NCBI RefSeq assembly: GCF_006717045.1 | Contig: NZ_VFPH01000003.1 | Location: forward strand, 1,488,001 to 1,552,000 | From: Pseudonocardia cypriaca | GTDB taxonomy: Bacteria > Actinomycetota > Actinomycetes > Mycobacteriales > Pseudonocardiaceae | DNA length: 64,000 bases | Direction: 5' to 3' | In this document: piece by piece, positions 44,245 to 53,515 of the stretch | Layout of the letters: every line of letters starts with the position of its first letter | How positions within the stretch are numbered: position 1 is the stretch's first letter | The notes under the pieces: generated by a model | Told to the model about the DNA's origin: nothing | Databases searched by the model: none | Seen by the model: the letters and a program-made list of their open reading frames with translations, nothing else | Made by a program: the position numbers and the translations under genes

Positions 44245-45338
44245 GACCGCGCCCCTGACGCCGCCCGCACCGCGGTGAGCACGGAGCGCGCCGCGCCGGC
44301 GAGCGGGCCGTGCGGCCGCGGCGGTGCTTCGCCGCGTTCCAGTGCTCGTGCCAGGCCGGGCTCGGGGCGCATGGCGGCGAGCAGCGGCGCGCCCACCGCC
44401 CTTGCCACCTCGTCGGCCTCGACGCCGCCCGGCGCCGGACCGCGGACGACGACGCGGACCGGCCTGCCGTGCCGGCCGAGCAGCGTGGCGACCCTGGCGC
44501 CCGCGGCGGACGAGCGGACGTCGGCGGTGACGACGAGCGCCACGAGGTCGGCGACCGTCAGCGCAGCGGTGGCGGCGTCGGTGGGGTAGCGGGGGAGATC
44601 GCACACGACGACGTCGCCGGCCCGCCTGCCGGCCTCGACCACGGCGCGCACGGCCGCGGGCGCGGGACCGTGGGTGCTGCGGTCGCAGGAGAGGACGCCG
44701 AGCGCGCCGTCGCGGCGCCCGACACGGGGTGAGGGGAGGGCCGCGTGGAGCGCCGCGGCCGGGACGCGGCCCCCCTCGACCCCGATACCGGGCCAGCGCA
44801 GCCCGCCGAGATCCTCGGCGCCGAGTACGAGGTCGAGCCCGCCACCGAGCGGGTCGCAGTCGACGAGGAGTGCCCGGGCGCCCTCCCGCACCGCGGTGAC
44901 GGCGACGGCGGCGGCCAGCACCGACGCCCCGGCGCCACCGCGGCCGCCGACGACCGCGAGCACGGCGCCGTTGGTGCGTGGCCCCTCGGCCGCGTCGGTG
45001 AGCGCGGCGACCAGCCACTGCTCGGCCTCGGGCAGTGTGATGACGTGCTCGGCCCCGACGGCGACCGCGTGCCGCCAGACCGAGGCCGGTGGCTCACCCC
45101 GGACCGCGACGACGACCGCGCCACGCCGGGGCAGGCCCGCCCGGGCGCACTGCGCGGCTGCGGCGGAGTCGAGCACCACCAGCGGGGCATCGCTCCAGAA
45201 CGCTCGGGCCTGCGGGGGATCGACCGCGCGCTGCACCTCGCACCCCGCGGCGGCGGCGAGCCGCAGCAGCGCGTCGAGCAGGTCGGGGTCGGACACCATG
45301 ACCAGGCCTCGGGGCGGCGGATCCGGTCGCTCCACCAT
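44241..45338 (-). CDS. CpaE-like/Ssd P-loop protein (Rv3660c-like), first gene of the Tad operon
   Basis: 365 residues. An N-terminal receiver-like domain (GLVMVSDPDLLDALLRLA) precedes a MinD/ParA-like ATPase whose deviant Walker A reads GGRGGAGASVLAA and whose switch region is LLVDCDPLGGGLDLVLG. CpaE proteins place Tad pili; the M. tuberculosis counterpart Rv3660c was named Ssd, septum-site determining. ATG at 45338 is preferred, though the ribosome site is weak. Two perfect DnaA boxes lie 105-133 bp upstream. Confidence 0.88.
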   Translation of the reverse strand: MVERPDPPPRGLVMVSDPDLLDALLRLAAAAGCEVQRAVDPPQARAFWSDAPLVVLDSAAAAQCARAGLPRRGAVVVAVRGEPPASVWRHAVAVGAEHVITLPEAEQWLVAALTDAAEGPRTNGAVLAVVGGRGGAGASVLAAAVAVTAVREGARALLVDCDPLGGGLDLVLGAEDLGGLRWPGIGVEGGRVPAAALHAALPSPRVGRRDGALGVLSCDRSTHGPAPAAVRAVVEAGRRAGDVVVCDLPRYPTDAATAALTVADLVALVVTADVRSSAAGARVATLLGRHGRPVRVVVRGPAPGGVEADEVARAVGAPLLAAMRPEPGLARALERGEAPPRPHGPLAGAARSVLTAVRAASGARS

Positions 45339-45442
45339 CTCTCTCGATCGCACGACAGCCTCCTCGTGGACCCGGTCGGACGAGCCGGGGTACGAGCCAG
45401 CGTGGCCGGTCGACGGGGTGCGTGGCGGACGATCACCGAACC

Positions 45443-45471
45443 TGTGGACAACCTGTGGTTGATGTGGACAA
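45443..45471. promoter_or_regulatory. Two perfect DnaA boxes upstream of the CpaE/Ssd-like gene
   Basis: TGTGGACAA (the reverse of TTGTCCACA) occurs at 45443-45451 and again at 45463-45471, in the same orientation, 20 bp apart; a partial match CGATCCACA lies at 45555-45563. No replication origin genes are near, so a regulatory or DnaA-titrating role is more likely. Confidence 0.6.
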
Positions 45472-45735
45472 CTTGGTTTGAGGCGCCTCTGACCAGCCCG
45501 TTCCTGTCGCACCCGTGGGGAAGAATGGAGCGGGGGCGGCTCGTAACCGCCGATCGATCCACAGCCGTGCGGCCGTCCACTGGGCGGCCGCGAGGAGCAC
45601 ACCGCCGGCGCTCGCGTGGCCCCTGGCGGCGATCATCGCCTCGCGATCGGCGCGAAGCGCACGTCCCCGTTGCCGTCACCGCGTTCGCGATCTGCTCGCG
45701 GTGATCATCGGCAGCCCGTCGGAGCCCTGGACATG

Positions 45736-45825
45736 GGACGGCCCCCGCCAGGGGGGATTGGCGGGGGCCGTCAGTTGGTTCAGCTCCGGGGGGTCGAGCT
45801 GAACCGCGTCCGGACAGAGCCGGAC
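45736..45825 (-). ncRNA. 6C small RNA
   Basis: On the minus strand two stable hairpins follow each other: GGTTCAGCT/AGCTGAACC (45805-45777) with CCCCCC in its loop, and ACGGCCCCCGCCA with a 13-bp perfect partner (45771-45738), also with CCCCCC in its loop. Two hairpins with C-runs of six define the actinobacterial 6C RNA. M. tuberculosis B11/6C RNA sits in the same place, between Rv3660c and Rv3661, on the same strand. A TACGAT -10 at 45837-45832 would start the RNA near 45825. The remaining upstream part of the 600-bp gap (45339-45735) holds the DnaA boxes but no gene. Confidence 0.87.
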
Positions 45826-45831
45826 AGCTCC

Positions 45832-45837
45832 ATCGTA
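45832..45837 (-). promoter_or_regulatory. -10 element of the 6C RNA
   Basis: TACGAT (minus strand) fits TANNNT and is placed 6-7 nt before the expected RNA 5' end. Confidence 0.5.
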
Positions 45838-45939
45838 GCCCCTGACGAGCACATCCGCGCGCTTCCGGGGGCAAGCATCTGGGGTGGTGTCGGCGCAGGA
45901 CGCCCCATCGGCTCGCGTCCTGTCTGGCAAGCTCGCCCC

Positions 45940-46770
45940 GTGTCCGGTGCGCTCCCCCCGCAGCTGCCCACCCCGGCGCCGCCCCACCCCGGCGCGGCGG
46001 CGTTCTTCGACCTCGACAAGACCATCATCGCGGGATCGAGCGCGCTCGCGTTCAGCCGGCCGTTCCGCCGGCAGGGGCTCATCAGCAGGCGGGCCGCCCT
46101 GCGGAGCGGTTACGCGCAGTTGCTACTGGTGCTCTCCGGTGCCGACGCGAACACGATGGACCTGCTGCGGAGGCGGATCACCGCGCTGTGCACCGGCTGG
46201 GAGGTGGCGCAGATCCGCAGCATCGTGGCCGAGACGCTGCACGACATCGTCGAGCCGCTGGTCTACGCGGAGGCCACCGAGCTGATCGCCGAGCACCGGG
46301 CGAACGGCGACGAGGTGGTGGTGCTCTCGGCGTCGGGTCAGGAGGTCGTCGAGCCGATCGCCGCTCTCGTCGGAGCCGACCGCTGCGTCGCCACGCGCAT
46401 GGGCGTGGTGGACGGGCGGTACACCGGGGCGATCGAGTACTACTGCTACGGCGAGGAGAAGGCCCAGGCAGCGCGGCAGCTCGCGCAGGAGCAGGGGTAC
46501 CGGCTCGAGGACTGCCGCGCGTACTCCGACTCGATCACCGACCTGCCGCTGCTCGAGGCGGTGGGGCATCCGACGGTGGTCAACCCGGACCGCGCGCTGC
46601 GCCGGGAGGCCGCGCTGCGCGGCTGGCCCGTCCTGACGTTCGCCGATCCGGTCGCGTTGCGGTTCCGGCGCCCTCCGCTGCGCGCCACGCTCACCGCGGC
46701 CGGTGTCGGAGCGGTTGCCGCGCTGGCCGCGGTGGGTTGGTACGCCTGGCGGCGACCGGTGCGCTCCTGA
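45940..46770 (+). CDS. HAD-IB family hydrolase (SerB-like, Rv3661-like)
   Basis: 276 residues. HAD motif I FFDLDKTIIAGSSALAF (nucleophile Asp in DLDKT), motif II VVVLSASGQEVVEP and motif IV region CRAYSDSITDLPLLEAVG. A C-terminal hydrophobic helix (about 250-270) followed by basic residues may anchor it to the membrane. It is a phosphatase by family; the substrate is unknown. GTG at 45940 is set by the family N-terminus. It stands divergent from the 6C RNA and CpaE-like gene, the same order as in mycobacteria. Confidence 0.88.
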   Translation: MSGALPPQLPTPAPPHPGAAAFFDLDKTIIAGSSALAFSRPFRRQGLISRRAALRSGYAQLLLVLSGADANTMDLLRRRITALCTGWEVAQIRSIVAETLHDIVEPLVYAEATELIAEHRANGDEVVVLSASGQEVVEPIAALVGADRCVATRMGVVDGRYTGAIEYYCYGEEKAQAARQLAQEQGYRLEDCRAYSDSITDLPLLEAVGHPTVVNPDRALRREAALRGWPVLTFADPVALRFRRPPLRATLTAAGVGAVAALAAVGWYAWRRPVRS

Positions 46771-47135
46771 GGCCGCTGGGGTTCGTGAGGGTGTCGCCAC
46801 GGTCACGGATCGCCACCCTGCGTGCCTGAACCGGTGCACCTCTCGAGGGCTCTTGCTGTGGTCCCGGTCACCGACTACAAAGGGCCGTACGGACCCCTGA
46901 CGGCCAGGGGCGGTGCGGCAGAGAAGCACCCGTCCACCCCGAAAGGGCTCCGTGCGGGAAGTTCGGGCGCTCCACGCACAGCACGCCGCGGGAGGCATGT
47001 CGTCGTGGGCCTGCGTACCGGGACGCCGGACGCCGAGGCCACAACCACGACACGTAGTGCACGCCTGGATCTCGAGCTTCCCGTGCAGGCGGGCGGCGCT
47101 CCTCAGGGGGCGCCGCTCGTCTCGTATGTCGGGGG
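46771..47135. other. Gene-free region between HAD gene and Fic-like gene
   Basis: I see no credible coding sequence in this 365-bp stretch between two convergent genes. A GCGGCGC/GCGCCGC hairpin (47093-47099 with 47110-47116) near its right end probably terminates the Fic-like gene. Confidence 0.55.
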
Positions 47136-47888
47136 TCAGCTGCGCGCGTCGGCGATCGAGGTGCCTTCCCGCGCGCCGGACTCCCACTGCGCGCAGCAGT
47201 GCAGCACCCAGTCCCGGAGGCCGTCCGGGGTGCCGCCTGCGAACGCGGCGGCTGCGCCGCGGTACTGCGCGGCGTGACGCAGGTGCCCGACCTCCGGCAC
47301 GGCGAGCCCCTTCGGATCGAGGCCCGCGGCCACCGCGGCGAGCCTGGCCGCTGCCCGTGCCACCACACCGTTGGCCGTCGGGAACGGCGCGAGGGCGAGC
47401 AGCTCACCGTGAACGACCGCCACGAGCACCGGCGCCGGCACCCGGGTGCCGCCCGTGACGAGGTCGGCGAGCAGGCCGAGCCGGGCGGCCACGCCGTCGC
47501 CTGCGCGCGGCCTGCCCAGGTCCGCCTCGTGCCGATCGGGTGGCACTAGGTCGGCCGCGGCCACGACGTGCAGCCGGGCGAGGGCCTGCAGGGGGGAGCT
47601 GCGCCAGGCACCGAGCAGGCGCCCACACTCCTCAGCGGCCCGCACGGCGCCCGCGAGCACCGGGTCGGCCACGGTGTCGCTCGCCGTGAGCGCCGCTCCG
47701 TCCAGCGCGGCGGACGCCCGCGCCGCACGCAGGCTCGCCTCGGCGGCGCTCGCCGGCCACCCCCGCCGGTTGACCGGGTGGTTGTGCACGGCGACCAGCG
47801 CGTCCCGCGCCCGGGCCACGGCCTCGGGAACCCCCGGCAGGTCGAGCAGGGGGGCCAGCGGATCGGCGGTGACGGCCACGTCCGGCAT
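47136..47888 (-). CDS. Fic-like fold protein with degenerate active site (Rv3662c-like position)
   Basis: 250 residues. SAALDG (59-64) resembles the Fic inhibitory helix (S/T)xxxE(G/N) with Asp for Glu. APFPTANGVVAR (167-178) resembles the Fic core HPFxxGNGRxxR, keeping Pro, Phe, Asn, Gly and the last Arg but with Ala in place of the catalytic His and Val for the first Arg. AMP-transfer is therefore unlikely. ATG at 47888 is chosen because conservation-like sequence begins there; the upstream frame is proline-rich. The neighbourhood matches Rv3662c. Function unknown. Confidence 0.65.
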   Translation of the reverse strand: MPDVAVTADPLAPLLDLPGVPEAVARARDALVAVHNHPVNRRGWPASAAEASLRAARASAALDGAALTASDTVADPVLAGAVRAAEECGRLLGAWRSSPLQALARLHVVAAADLVPPDRHEADLGRPRAGDGVAARLGLLADLVTGGTRVPAPVLVAVVHGELLALAPFPTANGVVARAAARLAAVAAGLDPKGLAVPEVGHLRHAAQYRGAAAAFAGGTPDGLRDWVLHCCAQWESGAREGTSIADARS

Positions 47889-48118
47889 GTTTCCACTGCA
47901 CTGCGGCACGGCAGCACCCGGATCCGGCGCGACGAGCGGTCTGCGCTCTTCGTCCGGAGCAGGAGCCGTTCCTCCGCCGTCGATCGGCCCCTCGTCGACC
48001 GCCCGTCGATATCGCCCGGTCTGTCCGGACCGACGGTGCGTTGGGCCCCCCGGCGCACTAGCGTCGAACACCAAGCAAGTGGAGCCGGGCGCCGACGCCC
48101 AGGACCAGGAGGGCACTC

Positions 48119-50098
<1,980 letters not shown>

Positions 50099-50111
50099 GC
50101 TCCCGAGCCCG

Positions 50112-50161
50112 CACGCACGAGCGCCCGCCCCCTGCTGGAAGGGAGCGGGCGCTCGTGCGTG
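50112..50161. terminator. Bidirectional terminator between acs and terC
   Basis: 17-bp stem including ACGCACGAGCGCCCGC (50113-50128) with 50145-50160 over a 16-nt loop, between convergent genes. Confidence 0.88.
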
Positions 50162-50169
50162 TGCAGCGG

Positions 50170-51168
50170 TCAGTTGGACGGGTGGCTGCTCGGCTCGGTC
50201 AGCTCGTCGCCCGGGGTTTTCTCGGTTGCGGCGTCGCGGCGCGACTTCACGAGGCTGGCCACCGTGGTGACGGCGAGCGTGCCGACGATGACGGCGAGCG
50301 AGACGAGGATCGGCACCTCGGGTGCCCACGCCACGCCGTGGTGGTGCATCGCCTCCAGGATCAGCTTCACCCCGATGAACGCGAGGATGAACGCCAGGCC
50401 CTTGCTGAGGTAGACGAGCCGGTCCAGCAGCCCGCCGATCAGGAAGAACAGCTGCCGGAGCCCCATCAGCGCGAACGCGTTGGCCGTGAACACCAGGTAC
50501 GGCTCCTGCGTCAGGCCGAAGATCGCCGGGATGGAGTCGAGGGCGAACAGCAGGTCGGTGGTGCCGATCGCGACCATCACGATGAGCATCGGGGTGAACA
50601 GCCGGCGGCCGTTGACCATGGTCGTCAACCGGGCGCCCACGTACTGGTCGGTGGAGGGGACGACCCGCCGGACGAAGCGCAGGGCCCGGTTCTCCTGGAA
50701 CTCCTCGTCCTCGTCCCCGTGCCGGATCAGCTTGTAGGCCGTGTAGATGAGGAACGCGCCGAACAGGTAGAACATCCAGTCGAAGCGCGAGATGGCCTCA
50801 GCGCCGAGCGCGATGAAGATGCCGCGCAGCACGAGCGCGAGCACGATGCCGATCAACAGCACCTTCTGCCGCAAGTCCCGCGGCACGGCGAACCGGCTCA
50901 TGATCAGCACGAAGATGAACAGGTTGTCGACGGACAGCGAGTACTCGGTGATCCAGCCCGCGAAGAACTCACCGCTGAACTGCGGCCCGGCGAACGCCAG
51001 CAGGCCGAACCCGAACGCGATGGCGAGCGCGACGTACACGACCACCCAGATCGTGGACTCGCGCATCGAAGGGTCCCGGGGGTTGCGCGCCACCAGGTAG
51101 AAGTCGAACGCGAGCACGGCGAGGAACGCCGCTATCGTCACGATCCACACCCCGGTCGAAATGATCAT
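50170..51168 (-). CDS. TerC-family integral membrane protein
   Basis: 332 residues with about nine membrane helices. TerC signatures: ITEYSLSVDNLFIFVLIM and IGTTDLLFALDSIPAIFG, each carrying an intramembrane acidic residue, as in Alx/MeeF-type manganese exporters. A role in Mn or other metal efflux is known for relatives; tellurite resistance is the historical name. AGGAGAG precedes the ATG. I looked for a yybP-ykoY manganese riboswitch upstream and did not find one; a terminator separates it from the gene before. Confidence 0.93.
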   Translation of the reverse strand: MIISTGVWIVTIAAFLAVLAFDFYLVARNPRDPSMRESTIWVVVYVALAIAFGFGLLAFAGPQFSGEFFAGWITEYSLSVDNLFIFVLIMSRFAVPRDLRQKVLLIGIVLALVLRGIFIALGAEAISRFDWMFYLFGAFLIYTAYKLIRHGDEDEEFQENRALRFVRRVVPSTDQYVGARLTTMVNGRRLFTPMLIVMVAIGTTDLLFALDSIPAIFGLTQEPYLVFTANAFALMGLRQLFFLIGGLLDRLVYLSKGLAFILAFIGVKLILEAMHHHGVAWAPEVPILVSLAVIVGTLAVTTVASLVKSRRDAATEKTPGDELTEPSSHPSN

Positions 51169-51210
51169 CTCTCTCCTGTCGGGTCACGCCGTCCGCCGGC
51201 GGTGGGACGA

Positions 51211-51248
51211 GGACGGCGCGGCAGAGCAGCTGCTCCGCCGCGCCGTCC
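51211..51248 (-). terminator. Terminator downstream of the 190-residue membrane-protein gene
   Basis: GGACGGCGCGGC (51211-51222) pairs perfectly with 51237-51248, and the interior GAGCAGCTGCTC is itself palindromic. It starts one base past the stop of the gene it follows. Confidence 0.85.
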
Positions 51249-51249
51249 G

Positions 51250-51822
51250 TCACGAGGATGGACGGGTTCGCCCCCGGGCGGCGGCCCCGGTGGAGGCCGC
51301 GCGCCGGGCGCGCTTCTGTTCCCTCGCGGCCCACACCGCACTCGCGTGGGCAACGTAACGGGCGTATACCCGCTCGGCATAGGGATTGTGCTCTTTGAGG
51401 TGGAGCATCCAGGCCGGTGTGATCCGCTCGTACAGCCAGGTGAAGCCGATCGCGAAGCCCAGGCTGACCATCGCCTGGTAGGCGAGGAATGTGAGGACGT
51501 CGTCCGGTGGGGTGGGGCTCCCGCCCAGTAGGACGGGAGTCCCCGTCTCGTGCAGCAGGCGCGCGAGCGGGAAGCCCACGAACCACACGAGCGCCGCCGG
51601 GGCGAACATGCCCGGCTTGGCGCGGCCGAGGCCCACGAGCACCCCGTAGACCGCGCCGAGCAGGGCGAGCGGCACGGCGAGCGTGACCGCTCCGGTGAGC
51701 GCCCAGCCGACGGGCTGGCCGACCAACGCGGCCATCCCGCCGACCACGGCGCCCCCGAGCACGCCGATGACCGCGCCGCTGGCGCTGACCTCGGCGAGCT
51801 GACGTGCCTGTGTCACCGACAT
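51250..51822 (-). CDS. Hypothetical membrane protein coupled to the Nramp-like gene
   Basis: 190 residues with about four hydrophobic segments (about 15-38, 42-65, 72-95, 108-128), then a cytoplasmic tail ending in basic residues (REQKRARRAAS). It starts one base after the Nramp-like stop, so the two are translationally linked, and it probably forms an accessory subunit or partner. No family recognised. Confidence 0.75.
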   Translation of the reverse strand: MSVTQARQLAEVSASGAVIGVLGGAVVGGMAALVGQPVGWALTGAVTLAVPLALLGAVYGVLVGLGRAKPGMFAPAALVWFVGFPLARLLHETGTPVLLGGSPTPPDDVLTFLAYQAMVSLGFAIGFTWLYERITPAWMLHLKEHNPYAERVYARYVAHASAVWAAREQKRARRAASTGAAARGRTRPSS

Positions 51823-51823
51823 G

Positions 51824-53323
51824 TCAGCCCACGACCACGCCGAAGCGGATGAGGCTGTAGAGGAGCATCCCCAGGTAGAAGAACGCTCCGAACCCGATGA
51901 TCAGGTTCGTCCACAGCTTCGGCCGGATCGGCTTGGGCAGCAGCCGGTTGTTCACCAGGAGCAGCACGATGCAGTACGCGCCCATGGCGAACGTGGACAG
52001 GAACGCGAGCACGTCCAGGATGGCTGCCGGACCGTCGGCCGGTCCCCAGAGCAGGATGCAGATCCCGAAGATGATCACGCCCCAGAGGAACCCGGCGTAG
52101 AGGTGCGCCTGCCGGAACCGCTTGGCGCCGGGTACGAAGTTGTAGGTCATGTCGGCCTGGCCCCGGGAGAACGAGTCGAAGAGCCCCAGGGTGGCGTTCA
52201 GGCCGATCAGCGCGATGAACCCGAGGAACACCCCGCCCAGCGCCGGTACGCCGACCGAGGCGAACGAGGAGGACATGGCGTTCAAGGCGGCCTCCCGCTC
52301 CCCCTCCCGGAGCAAACCGACCACGTCCGGGCTCTGCCGGGCCGCTGCCTGCGCGAGAACGGTGAACGAGACGGTGACCAGCATCGTGATACCCCAGAAG
52401 AGCAGCAGGGCGTCGAAGGTGACCCAGCGCCGCCACCCACGCCACTTGGCCATCTCGGCCGGATCGTCGGTGTCGAACATGAAGCCGCGCGCGGGCATGA
52501 CCTCCTCGTCGCCCGCGTGCGCCAACCCCCGGGTCTTGGGGATGTGCGCGCCCATGCCGGCGCCGCTCTCCCGCAGGTGCAGCGTGTACCACATCTGCTG
52601 CATGCCGGACGGCCCCGCGAAGGCCACGGAGCCGACGATCACCGGGAACCACGCCTCGGTCAGCGCCTCATCGGGAAGGTAGCCGAAGGCGAACATGCCG
52701 GTGATCGTGGTGGCCAGGTCACCCCAGGTGCCGACCATGGAGGCGATCACAGCCGTGCCGAGCACCAGGATGCCGATCAGGAGCCCGAGCACCTTCTCCA
52801 GCAGGTCGTAGATGACCTTCGCGAGCGTGAAGACCGTGCCGACCACCAGCATCCCGATGATCGCGGCCACCTGCCACGGCACCCCGGTGGCGGACTCGAA
52901 CGCGGACGCGCCGGCCGAGAGGTGGCCCGGCCAGATGTAGATGAGGATCGCGATCGTGAAGAAGAACCACATGATCGGTTTGAAGATGCGCGCGGCGCCG
53001 GTGAAGATGCTCTCCCCGGTCGCCATCGCGTAGCGCGCCATCTCCAGCAGCACGAACGCCTGCAGGGTGACGCCGATGAGGAACAGCCAGCGGATCTCGG
53101 GCCCGAAGAGCAGAACGAGCCGGGGCCACATGTACGACTCGCCCATCCCCACGCCGAGCGCGACGAGGAAGACCGTCGGGCCGAGGATGTGGATGGACGG
53201 GGGTGGCTCCGGCAGTTTGCGGATGGGCATCGGTTCCAGGCTGCCCGCGTGCCACACCCGTTCGCTGCCTGCGGTGGCCGCCGTGGCCGGCAGACCGGCG
53301 TCGGGTTGCTTGGAAGTCGTCAC
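51824..53323 (-). CDS. Nramp-superfamily transporter lacking the canonical metal-site motifs
   Basis: 499 residues with about 11-12 membrane helices. The overall pattern (ILGPTVFLVALGVGMGE; EMARYAMATGESIF; YDLLEKVLGLLIGILVL) is that of Nramp-like proteins. True Nramp metal carriers have DPGN in helix 1 and MPHN in helix 6. Here helix 1 reads GVGMGESYMW and helix 6 reads AFAGPSGMQQMW, so the transported species is probably not Mn/Fe by the usual mechanism. GTG start. A strong hairpin separates it from the upstream acyl-CoA ligase gene, so it has its own promoter or is expressed by read-through. Confidence 0.8.
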   Translation of the reverse strand: MTTSKQPDAGLPATAATAGSERVWHAGSLEPMPIRKLPEPPPSIHILGPTVFLVALGVGMGESYMWPRLVLLFGPEIRWLFLIGVTLQAFVLLEMARYAMATGESIFTGAARIFKPIMWFFFTIAILIYIWPGHLSAGASAFESATGVPWQVAAIIGMLVVGTVFTLAKVIYDLLEKVLGLLIGILVLGTAVIASMVGTWGDLATTITGMFAFGYLPDEALTEAWFPVIVGSVAFAGPSGMQQMWYTLHLRESGAGMGAHIPKTRGLAHAGDEEVMPARGFMFDTDDPAEMAKWRGWRRWVTFDALLLFWGITMLVTVSFTVLAQAAARQSPDVVGLLREGEREAALNAMSSSFASVGVPALGGVFLGFIALIGLNATLGLFDSFSRGQADMTYNFVPGAKRFRQAHLYAGFLWGVIIFGICILLWGPADGPAAILDVLAFLSTFAMGAYCIVLLLVNNRLLPKPIRPKLWTNLIIGFGAFFYLGMLLYSLIRFGVVVG

Positions 53324-53415
53324 GTATGGGACCTCTCCGTTGGGATCTCATGGGTTGACTGCCCGGCCCTGCTCCTGCCTCCCGTCTGCGCTCCGGATGT
53401 GGCGACGCGGTCGCC

Positions 53416-53477
53416 GGTCGGTCCGGCCGGTTCCCTGGTGGGTGGGCGAGATCCCCAGGTTTCCGGCCGGACCGACC
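53416..53477 (-). terminator. Terminator after the ADP-forming ligase gene
   Basis: Perfect 15-bp stem GGTCGGTCCGGCCGG (53416-53430) with 53463-53477, plus an inner CCTGG/CCAGG stem. It ends the ThDP enzyme-frc-ligase operon 39 bp after the last stop. Confidence 0.85.
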
Positions 53478-53515
53478 TGCTCCTGTGCCGGCTGTGGTGC
53501 CTGCCGGTCTACGGG

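Noticed and set aside
46822..47277. 151-codon frame in the gap after the HAD gene
   Set aside because: No ribosome site, no recognisable motifs, composition unlike neighbouring proteins, and it overlaps the 3' end of the Fic-like gene on the other strand.
50999..51210. yybP-ykoY manganese riboswitch upstream of terC
   Set aside because: The leader consists of the terminator of the preceding gene and a short spacer; I could not recognise the riboswitch core.
51824..53323. Assignment as MntH manganese transporter
   Set aside because: Both canonical metal-binding motifs (DPGN in helix 1, MPHN in helix 6) are absent.
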